Source: Crossaster papposus (Eukaryota; Echinodermata; Asteroidea; Velatida; Solasteridae). Taken from it: a stretch of DNA of 64,000 bases. The stretch is taken from positions 1,178,001 through 1,242,000 of the forward strand of contig JBAIAA010000261.1 of the NCBI GenBank assembly GCA_037893245.1. Reading direction: 5' to 3'. Both the position numbers and the translations under genes were made by a program. This document shows, one piece after another, positions 34,701-46,700 of the stretch (within the stretch, counting starts at the first letter, position 1; every line of letters starts with the position of its first letter). Under the pieces are notes generated by a model that did not search any database, was not told the origin of the DNA, and worked only from the letters and a program-made list of their open reading frames with translations.

Positions 34701-37700
34701 CTCAGATCAGAAAAGCATTTTGGAAATTTTCATCAATTCATGTAAATTGTACATAAAGTAAAATAAAGTACAATTTGTTGGGATTAAATTGAGCACTTTT
34801 GCTGCTTCAACCGATAAAGATGCACAACTGACATATTGTCTACAGACAGTAGTTTTAACCTAATTTGTATTGATCGTTTTGCCATTTTCAAGATTATTTT
34901 TGTTGATAAGCTAAAGTGAATTTCCATATTGTAACAATTGCAAAGGTTTATTAAATACGTACCTCACCAACAGCTGCAATATTTCTGGCATTTCCTTTGT
35001 TTCTCAATGCCATTGTGTAGACTAAAGCCGCGTTCGCATTGGACTTTTTTGGTAAAACCTACGGAGAACTTAACCAAATTAAATCCAATGCGGACAGGCG
35101 GTAACATTGTCAAATCGTCCATTTTACCCTCCGCAACAGTAAGATCTACAGGCCCAAGCTTCTAGCGGAGGATTTAACACCGTGAACTTTGACAATCACG
35201 TACCGTAACATTTGACAATATTAAGTCCAATGCGAACGCGGCTCAGAGGACCCCTGGTTGGGACTACACAATGGGCTGTAATCTTATTGTTTACACGGCT
35301 TACTTTCTAGGAATTTTTCTGTTGCTATACTTTGAATACAAGGAATTCTAAAAAACCTAAACAACATTTGTGATGTGCATTTGGTGCATATGAAGCGATG
35401 AGATATGAGACGGAGGGACCACCCCCTTTTGTTTGGTGGTGGTCATTGTGCTTGCAGAATGTTGTGGTTTTTCAGAAATCCTGTTTAGGTTGTTGTTGAG
35501 GGGGGGGGGGGGGGGGGGGGGGATGCGTTAGGTAACAATAGTCTAATGAGTGTATAGGTATGGTCGGCTAAGGGGGCATGTGAAGCACAATATGTGGCAG
35601 CGAAACCCCCCCCCCCCACTCTTTTGTGTTGCCCATTGTGTTCCCAGAATCTCAGGAATTCTGTTTAGGTTTCAAGGGGGGATGGGTTAGGTAACAATAA
35701 TGTCGAGTGTGTATAAGGTATAGGGATAAGAGGGGGGTACCCCTCTGAGGCTCTGCCACATATCGTGCTGGGTATAACGTGACTATAGATGTGCACATCA
35801 TGCAGAATAATTTGTACCGTATTTTATTAGGCATCGGGTACCACACTACAGAGGTTTAAGCTGTCGAGTTTTGTAAGTTTGATTATTTATACACGTTGCT
35901 CTCTCTTCAACATAAATAATAGACTAACCCTAACCATCTCAAATCTTCCAAATTCCTCTTTGCAAACGCAGGACTTTGCAGGATTGAGGTCACTTGGAAG
36001 TTGATGCATTGGAGGACTTTGCAGGATTGAGGTCGTTTTTAAGTTTTTGCCACTGTAGGATAATGCAGGATCCAGGTCATAAGGCCTAAACTAATGCTGG
36101 ATGATTGCGCAGGATAGAGGTTACTTGGGTATTTTTCCAAATGAGGATTTTGGAGGATTCAGGTTATTTGTTACTTTGTACTTTCACATTGCTCATGCTC
36201 TATGCACATTCTTTATAGAGCTTCAGTCAAGATGTGAGTTATGTGATAAGGATAGGAAACATTAGCATACCAATGGTCATGTGTGCAGACCCTTGTTGTA
36301 ATAGGGCACTTAGTAACTGTTTGTTCCATGTTTGGCTGCTTATACATGTAGCTCAATGGTAAACCCACTGCAGTAGTCACCAGGATTCAGGCAGTGGTCA
36401 CCAGTAACAAATAATGGAGGATTTTGCAGGATTCAGGTTACATGAGTTTTAACACTTTGGAATTGCAGGATTTGGCAGGATTCAGGTTATGTGTAAGAAA
36501 AATGGGTTAAGGAGTTCGGGTTATTACAATATTTAAAACAAATATGTTCTTGTATTTTTTTTTTTATCATTTTCTTTTATTGTTTGGTGTGCCCTGGATG
36601 ATACCGTTACAAAATTTGTGAGCAAAACTGTAACATCACAAAAAAACACCAACAAACTGTGTTGTGGAGTTGCTACCTTATTGATCCAAATACTTGCAAT
36701 AACACTCCCATGTTAAAAGGAGGTGGCAAAACGATCCTGTAGGTGGCAAAACGACTCGCATAAATACATGATTTTAGCCAAAAACAGGTTTTTGGAAAAA
36801 ATCTACTTTATTCCATTTTATTGGCACACCACCCAAATGAAAAATGTGTGTTCCTTTAATTTGACGCCATATTAGTTGTTGTAATGATTGCACTATAGAA
36901 GATTTAATGTTCAAAATTACAATTATGATATACTGCAACTGATAAAGGAATTGTAGCTACGAAAGCTTGTGCCTTTATTGTACATGTAATTTCAATTCGT
37001 AATAGACACGAAGTACAACAGGCAATTCACATAACAACCACATCAATGGACGTTTGAGCTTTTTGTTCTATTGCAGGCCAATCTACTTCAATTTACAATT
37101 TCAACAGAATTCATGGTGCATCGACATATGACCTGCAAATATGAGGCTTTGAAGGTATCAAGCTTTGAAGCAGGCCAAGGTGAAAATGTAGAAGACAAGT
37201 AGGTCAGTAGAATCATAATTTTCATAAAAACAAGATTTTAGAGGACAAAATCTGGATAAAAGTAGAGCTTTTACAAGCTTTCAGGCACAGGTTTTGTTGT
37301 TGATACTCATGCATGTTCCTAGTCTTTGCCAAAGACCACTGCATTTGACAGTGCGCTTGCTAACGACACGATTTATATTCCCACCAGCTCCCTCGATCAC
37401 GCAATGGCCTTTAACTGCACATTGCTTAGATGGGGCGCGACCTTTTCATGCAAATTTGACCATTTGAATATAGACATAGCGCCTTCACGCAGTCAACTAC
37501 CATTCAACGGTCGCGCTGGCCCACGTTGCATATATCTAATTAGCGCTGCTTCAGAAAGGAATTTCGTGCATGCGCGCAGAAAATGTTGATAATCGCAGTT
37601 CTGCGATCGGTGATTGGCTCCCTAGGAAAGCCTTGCGAGAAATAAGGAAAACAATTAACCGCTAGAAGCAATTTGCAAAGATGTATGCGTGAACACACAA

Positions 37701-40700
37701 GCTGGTCTATAATCGTGTCTTTAGCGGGCACACTGCGTGAAAACAATACGCGACGTACACGATCGACAAACGCATTCTTTGGCTAAACTAGCATGTTCCC
37801 CGCATCCTAAGCCTCATGTGGCATGTTTGGTAATCACAACACTTGCACTCTCAAATTCTCAGAAGTAAAGTTGAATTATTATTGCGCTGAAGCCCTTCGT
37901 TGTGTAAATTACATATGACGGTGTGTACATTGCAGCGCAGTTGAAAGTTAACCCTTAAAATGGAAAATGTACATCTTTTTCAAAGGTGGGAAACCGTTTT
38001 CACACCTTTTTTTTCCCCAAAAAAGTTCCATTTGAATTGTTAAAGATAGGATACATCATTTCTGTGTCAAGAGCACATGAGTACCCCCTAGAAATCGTGT
38101 ACCAGCCCTCGAGACATACGTTCAAGTTGTCAATACCCAAGTCACTAACCCTGCTAAGTTTCCCCACAGGACCCATGATAACCTCCCTAGAGAAGAGCGC
38201 CTTGCACTCACGGCTTTGTGTTCTCGTACTGACATCATCATCAAGCCAGCTGATAAAGGCTCAGCAGTGGTCATCATGGATCGTCAGCAGTACATCGACG
38301 AGGCCCACCGCCAGTTGGACAACCGTACTAACTATATCTGCCTTGACTCTGATCCCACAGGTACATTCTCGAGAGAGATACAGCAGTTGCTTGATGACAT
38401 GCGATCACGTGACCAACTGTCAAAGGAAGCTCACAAATTTCTTTCACCAACTGACTGTAGAACTGGTAGGTTGTATTTTCTCCCCAAGATTCACAAGACT
38501 GGTAACCCTGGTAGGCCCATCGTCACGGGTAATGGCTCACCCACGGAACACATCTCCCTGTTTATTGACAGTTTTCTTAAACCCCTTGTCCCTAGGATTC
38601 CATCATACATCCATGACACCCCAGACTTCCTGCGCAAGCTCGAAGGAATCAAGGACCAGATTCCCAGAACGGCCATCATTGGGACTTTTGACGTCTCATC
38701 CTTGTACACCAACATACCACACGAAGAAGGTATTCGTGCTTGTTCCATAACCCAAGCTAGGGCAGGACACACTACCCCTCCCATAAATGACATTCGCACC
38801 CTCATGAAACTTGTACTAACGAAGAATAATGTTTCATTTCTAGATAAGCACTATCTACAGGTGCATGGCACTGCAATGGGTACTTGCATGGCACCCTCCT
38901 TTGCATGCCTCTTCAGGGATGACCGCGAGGAACGCATGCTTGCCTCAGCACCGTGCCGTCCATGAATCTGGTGGAGATACATTGATGATGTATTTTTCAT
39001 CTGGACCAGTGATGAGTACAGTCTGCAGACTTTCACTAATCACATGAACTCCCTCCACAGGACCATCAAGTTCACATCAGAGTACTCGGATCACCAGGCC
39101 CACTTCCTGGATATCACCATCCGCAAGGAGGATAACTTAATAACCACTGATCTGTATTCTAAACCCACAGACACACACCAGTATCTCCACTCCTCCAGCT
39201 GTCACCCTAGGCATTGCAAGACTGGTATAGCATTCAGTCAGGCCCTCAGACTCGAAAGGGTTTGTTCTAACGACTATGATTTATCTCGCCATTCACAGAT
39301 ACTGAAGAATAACTTGGTTGCCAGGGGTCACAGCTCCCGCCAAGTTCAACGTGCCATTGCCATTGCCAGAGCCAAAGCTGTACCCATACATTTGGCTCTA
39401 AAGGTAAAGGCCCCCCAGGCTAATTCCAAACCCATGATCCCCCTGGTCACTACCTTTCACCCCAGTCTCGCTTCCCTTCGAAAAATCACTAACGACAGCC
39501 ATCACATTCCCCTTGTCCATGCCATCCCCGACAGCCCTGTATTGGCTTATAGACACCCTCATAATCCACGAGACCTCATTGTTCGAGCCGAAGTTCCCAG
39601 TTTGGATGTAACTCCTTTCATCCAGCACGGAACTTTCAAGTGCCTCACCCTTTAATCCCTCAGCCTAATCATGCTTTTTTTGATTTGATTGCACTGGACT
39701 CTGTACTTTTTCTTTTGTGTTTCTTCCGCCAACCATGATGTGCATTATGCTGCCCTATATTATTATTTTTTTTTTGTACACCGCCATTTTGTCTCTGTAG
39801 AGGGTCTTGTTAAGATCGAAATATTATTAGGCCCTCTTAACTAACTTATTTCAATTATTAAAAAATTAAATATTTGAAACTGAAAGTAAATAATGATTCA
39901 ATGCATCCAGCAAATTTATTGCACAAGATATCCTGCAATTGTTCTTTAAAAAAAACCAAGAAAAACAAGAACTGCCCGATGCCGGTTGAAAAAGAACGCT
40001 GTTTTTCTTGCATTTTTCTCGGAATCCATGATTGTAAAACTTCGGACAGTATTTACTATAAAATACAACCCCCCTAATCCACCCATTCATGATAATTCAA
40101 GCATGGAGAAATAAGACACAGGGAGTTTGAACGGCCTGGTAATCCCCCACAGGGTAATTACTGACCAATTAGCGACCCTGGCTGACCAGTGGTAAAGGCA
40201 TGGAGGCCTCCCGATTTACGACCGCGATAAGATCTCTCACATCTCAGGGTTTGGTACCGCTCGCCACCACTTACTGGAGAAACGAATTGTTTGTGCGTTC
40301 AATAGTTAATAGTTCACTAGCAAGCAAACGAACCAGTTTTCGCATGCGCAGTAGCTCTCTGTTGGTCGAAACACGTGAGCCATTGTGGAAAATCGATGCG
40401 CCTTGAAAAACTGAATCTGCCGATATTTTTTGTCGAAATCCGACATTCTGATGGCAAGTTACGTTTGTTATCCTTTTAAAATATGAACGGTACAATCATG
40501 GAAATATGGTAGCATATTTTTATGATTTTGACGACTTAAGGCTGAGTTTGGCCGGCCAGAAATGGAAGGGTTTGCTCGTTGAGGCTTTTGTTTGCCTATT
40601 CGTGTATCGCTCAACAGTGTGCGACGTGTTGCGTTTTCTTTTTTTGCATAAGAAAATTGAACTTTTTTAGAAACTTACGTACTTTTTCGATATGCGCCTG

Positions 40701-43700
40701 CGCACTAGCGCGTACTCGCGCTAGTGCGCAGGCGCACATCTTCCCGAATTCGTGTGGCTGCAGTCGCGAGATTGCCCGCGGGGTGTTTACAGTCAGTTAT
40801 CCCGTGCTGTTTTACGACCGCGGTACCAGAGGTCGTTGTAATTCCCTGTCTTATTTCTCCATGATTCAAGCAATTACCAATGGTGTATCCTACATGTACA
40901 TTTACCTTTAACTTTCAACTGCACTTATGTACTGTAACTCTACATGTATTCAATAAAATTTCATGTTTGGGAGTTGTGGGACAAAAAGTAGGAGCAAGGG
41001 AAGAAAAACTACGAAAAAGTAGTTTATATTGAAAGCATAATATGTGCGTTTAATGGTGTTTTTTCTTGAAAATAAGAACAAGAAATCCAAAGGAAAGACT
41101 TACTTGCAGCATTGATACAATGGAGCCAGGATACTTCCTTCATCGTGATGAGGATTACCAAAACTGACACAGGTGAATAAACAGAAGAAAAATGCATTTC
41201 ACTGGAAAGAAAACTATTCTGTACTTGGTAATAGAGGTTCATTTATGTTTATGGAAGTAATGTGCAAATCCGACCCGAAACCGCCTTCGGGTCGGATCGG
41301 ATCAGTTTTTCCATGATTTCAGTCGGGTTGGGTCGGCTTCGGATTCCCATTTGTGATTTTTTGGGTCAGGTCAGATCGTTCAAGCTATGTTGTGAAAAAA
41401 TAAATGTACTAAACAGGAAATTCACGTGGTAAAGTCACTTTTGTACAGCTTCAAATTTTAAAGAAAAATTTACATGTAGGTAGCGGCACATCAAAAATAA
41501 AAACAGAGCAGTAGACCCGAAAAACGTGCTCACAAAAATGTACACATACCACGAGGTGGTAAGTTAAATAGGCGGACATTGCTGAAGCAATCGATATTCA
41601 TGCGAGACTGGTATGTTTAGGCACAAAATGGGCACAATTTTTATGAAACTTAGGATGATTTGTACGAGTCGGACAATCTGGTTTTATTTTTCAGGTCGGG
41701 TTGGAGAGTTCAGATTGGTTTTGGTTCGGATTCGGTTTATATTTTTTAAGCTTCGAGTCGGTTTAGCCTAGTCAACCCAATTCGATGCACATCATTACAT
41801 GGAGGTTCATATGTTACATGTATAGATTACTGAAAAGTGTGGCTAAATTCCCAGACAACTTTGGAGTCCGCAGACCAAATTGGAAACAGATGAACGACAA
41901 AATATGAAAAATTGCCGAAAAGAAACCGGCTGTTGTTCCAAGGCATTTTACCAGTACAGACTAATTTGCATAGTGTAGCCTTGCCGCCAGAGGTCACTGT
42001 TCCCGCTTTGAACAGTACTCGGAATACGAGTGCGAGTGCATAGTGCGCGGCTACTGCTCATGTTAGCAGCTGACTGCATTAATTGTCGACAAATATCAAA
42101 CGCCTTTACTAAAGCTAGGTCTCTCCATGGTCTTCTCTTTCTTTTTAATTTGATTGCTAAACATTTTCAAGACTAGATTTTGATAGATTATGTGGCAGTA
42201 AAGATTATGGCTGGGCTTGCCATTGATTGAGAATACGCCATTTTGTTCAAACAAAAAACGTGAAAAGTAATACAAAAGGTACATTCAAAATCTGTCAAAG
42301 TAACACTTACATGTATCACGTTTACAATACATAAAAAAAGCACCCGTTGTTTACTTTTCACGTTTTTCGTTCCAACAAAAGGTTTCCCATCTTCGGGCCT
42401 TGATGTTAATAAGAAACAAAATGCAAATCCAGTCTTGACCCAAAGATTAAATTTCAATAAACAAATGTGACCCGCTCCAGGAAAAGGGGACATAAGTCGC
42501 AAAAAAATAAAACCAGAGTTATGTACATGATTAAAAAGTCCAGGTTATAAGCTTTCATTTGGTACATAGTACAGCTCCAAAGCCCCTCCCGTTCCGGTGA
42601 TATGACGTTTTTGCATATTAATGATTCCAAATACACAACTCTCAAAATACACAACTGAGAGAACAGGTTTCAAAACACAACAAAACTAAGACAATACATT
42701 GGAACCATGCACTCTTAAAAGGTTTCGTTTCACTTTATTTATCAAATTCCAGCTTTTTGTTAATTGAATCTGAAACTTTGGATATTAAAGATGTCATTTA
42801 AGACAAAAAACGAAAATCTAATTTTGACAAAAAAATATTGACCCTATTAACTTTAAAGGTAGGATACACCATTTGCAGATATCGAAAATAATTACTACCC
42901 AATTATTAAGAAATATCTTACTCATTTGAAAGTGAATAATTATTCCAGGCATCCAGCAAAATGATTGCGCTAGATATCCTGTAATTATTACGAAAAGTGG
43001 AATTTTATAAATAAACATTTGCGATCGCCGTCAGAATAACTGCTTGACGCCGGTTTAAAACAAAGGCTGTTTTTAGTGCTTTTCTCGGCATCCATGATTG
43101 TAAAACTTCAGACAGGTCAGTTAAACCATATTTACTATAAAATACAACCCCCCTAAATCTATCCATTCATGATAATTCAAGCAATTACCAATAGTGTATC
43201 CTACCTTTAACAGGCCATTACTCATAAATGCATAGCGCGACTTATGTCACCTTTTCCTGGAGCGGGTCACAAATAGGCCATGTCCAAATTATGTTCCTAA
43301 CCATGCATTTTTAGGGGGGGGGGGAAGAGTGAGGGGGAAGGAGAGGGGGTGGGTTACCTTTTAGCACTGTCCATAAGAAGCAGCATCGCTTGATCCCCAT
43401 CAGCTTCAAAAGTTTCGTACTGGTGCCTGTCTGCATTGCCGATCAGATAGTCAAATGCTGCTGTGTCTAAAATATCCACAATGTGCCGGTGCTTGTCTAG
43501 CGGGTTTTTCTTTAGGACACCCTGGCAGTACTTGTTGTCATACTCCCACCTGTGGGGGGAAAGAAATTAGGCATTTAACCTGGGGGGTTGTATTTTATAG
43601 TAAATATTGTTTAACTGACATGTTTGAAGTTTTACAAACAGGGATGTCGAGGAAAGCAAGAAAAACTGCATTCGTTTTCAACCGGCGTCGGGCAATGGTT

Positions 43701-46700
43701 CTTATGGTTTTTTTTTTAAAGTTTTTTTTATTGCTGTCCGACGTTTGTGATTTTTTTAAATAAAATTAAATTTTGTCGGTACAATTATAGGATATCTAGC
43801 GTAATCATTATTTAGGTAAAAACAGTGAGAAAACCCGGTAATTACTGCGTGATAATGACTGGGTTGGGGATGACCGCTGGTAATGGATCGAGCCGAAGGC
43901 GAGGTCCATTACCAGCGGTCATCCCCGAACCCGGTCATTATCACGCAGTAATAACCGGGTCCTCGCACTGTTATTACCTTTAATAAATACCTTTTTAACA
44001 AGAAAAATGGTAAAAATGCTCAAAATTTCGTGACTTTCCTTTCGGCGATATTTCCAGCGTTTTGTGTTCATGTTTAGGGGCCATGTTTTAGCTTATGCAT
44101 GTACCCTGTCTCTTCAATATGTGTCGTTGTTATAACCCATACTTTGAGACCAGACTAGCTGACCACTGATACCCACCGTGCATAGCAACACGCTAGCGTT
44201 AACAGACGACTTGCGCATTTTGAAAAATGCCCCGCGTAACGTTCTACGCGTACATTTATAGCACGCAGTATCAAAATTTGACGCGTCCTTGTTACAAGTA
44301 ACTGTAGAACTGTTGCATTTGGCCAATTATTGGCTTACATGATGCTTGATTAATGCTGGTTTAGGGAACATTTATTCACTTCTGGGTTATTACTACATAA
44401 TAATCCACTCCGCGTGATCGAGTCTCGACCAATCAGAAGGCAGCAACTCTCCTAGGTATTTATTAAAATCAGATAGAAATACCAGGCCCTCCTAATTTAT
44501 CAAATAAAAAAAGCGATAATAACAAGTCAGTCGAGTGGTCACGTATTCTGTTTCAACTAACAGGATGCACATACCATACAGCATTTAATATGCATAATTG
44601 GAATGGTTTTGTTTGTTCAAGTTTTATAGTATCATGTGGGCAATTCCACGATGAAATTTGTAGCTATCTTTAGAACTACAAGCATCACAACAAGAAGTGT
44701 GAAATCAAATTAAAGAGGACAACAAGATCTTTCATTTGAGTGGTGTGACAGTGAGATGGAATGTAATTTAGCATGATTTGAGGTTAAAAAACAACAACAA
44801 ATTTTTCTAAAAACATGCATTTTTGGTACTCATTGTGGCACCTAGTTTTAACATGCAAAACCTTAGTGTTATTGTGAGTTATTGTTTTTAAGACATAGCA
44901 AAAAGTTCAAATTGTGTGCCAAAGGGAGCTTTTTTGTTTGATTACCGGTATTAGTTTCATATGTTTAAACTGGAACCAAAGATGGGCGGACAAACCGTAA
45001 CGTAACTAACCATAACTTGTTTGTCTTGCGTCCATGTGATGTTCAACAGACACTATGATTGGATGATTTATGTGAATGGCGATTGGTGAATATCATTGAG
45101 TTGAAAATCAAGGATGGTTCTCAAACCACGTGTCTCGCCTGCATGACCTAAAATGACTGTTGACCTCCGTACTTGACCTTTGACGCCACCATCATATAAA
45201 GGTTACACTTTGAAACAAATTTTACAATTTCAGCCCGTTTTACAATGTGACCTCAAATGACCTTTGACCTCAGTACTTGACCTTCAGCATGATACAACAT
45301 TTACACTATTGCAACCATGACCCAAGTTTGATTGAAATTTGACTTCAACTCTGCAAACTTTAACCAAAATGACACATACAGCCAGACAGACTACATACCG
45401 TACTACTGGTACGTTCTATGTACAGAAATAGTGGTTGCATAGAGTGGGTTTTCACAGGGCACGCGAGCGATTCGCGAAGGATGCGAATGCCAAAATAAGT
45501 GCAAAGTCCAACAGTTGTATTTTAGGCTCCAAAAGTTCACCAAACATGCGCGGGGGTTCGGAAGCAACGTGGATTGTTTGCAAGCGTCGTTTTTAGTTCT
45601 GTGGGAATTTCAAAAAAGTTCAAAACTGGCCATAGTTCGGCAACGCTACACACGATATTCGCATACGTTGTGAGAACTACGCACAAACTGCATTGACGCA
45701 ACACATGCGGAGAAAAACCTCTCAGAATGTTGGACTTTGTCGTTTTTCCGACATTACCATCCTTCGTGAATCGTTCGCGTGCCACGTGAAAACCCACTCA
45801 GTCTTTCATAAACCTACTGTGCTTTCTTGTTGTCCCTGTAGGTTCTGGACCACAGATGGTGCCACTTCTTCAGCTTCTTGTCTCTAGGCAACCACAAGGT
45901 CAACGACCCTTCCACCATGTCATTCTCGTCAGCGCAGGCGGGTTCCCCTGGGTTACAGTAGTAGCATTTGCCATAGAAACAAGTCTGGTTTCCTGACAGA
46001 AGCAAATGAAAACATTGACTTCAATCACACGGGATGATCCTGATGAGATTGTCAATTAACCAGTTCGCGCCGGATGACGAATGTATCATCGGTTCCAACT
46101 GTAACACCTCAAATGGTTTTTAACAAGTTGAAAAAGGTCAAGTTGGGTAAATCTGGGGGGCCAGACTGCCTTCCGCCACGCATAATTAAAGAGTTTGCTT
46201 ATGAGTTATGTTTTCCTTTGGCCAATATTTTTAATTGTTCTCTCTGTGAAGGTGTAGTACCTGAAATTTGGAAAAAGGCTTTTGTTGTACCGGTCCCTAA
46301 GACTAATCATCCAACCATTGATACTCTGCGCCCCATCTCACTCACTTGTATTTTCTCTAAGGTGTTCGAAGAGTTTGTTGTGGAATGGATCCTTAGTGAC
46401 ATACAGTCTCTCATTGACAAATTTCAATTTGGTTCTTTGAAAGGATCCTCTACATCCCACTGTTTGGTAAAACTCCTGGACGATATACATTGTGTTCTTG
46501 ATAAACCAAATAATTCTGCTGTGTTGATAGCCACCGATTTTAGTAAGGCATTTGATAGAGTTGACCACAATATAGTTATTAATAAATTTATTAAGCTTGG
46601 GGTTAGAACTTCCTTAATACCTTGGCTTTGTGGATTTCTATCAGACCGTCTCCAGGCTGTTAGATATAAGGGTGATATTTCTGATTGGGAGAGATTACAT

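Larger units (their letters stand above)
39860..40908. mobile_element. TTAA-type MITE split by a nested element
   Basis: Left part about 39860-40101 (AAAGTAAATAATGATTC...), right part 40864-40908 (ATTCAAGCAATTACCAATGG...CCTTTAAC). The two halves are continuous once 40102-40863 is removed. The left terminus is lost against the Penelope 3' end. Confidence 0.7.

Noticed and set aside
36937..36975. Hammerhead-like core (CTGATAAAGG...GAAAGC) upstream of the Penelope element
   Set aside because: Penelope elements can carry hammerhead ribozymes, but the bases between the two core parts do not form stem II here.
37986..38750. 254-codon plus-strand frame
   Set aside because: It overlaps the Penelope RT in another frame; only the RT frame has family motifs.
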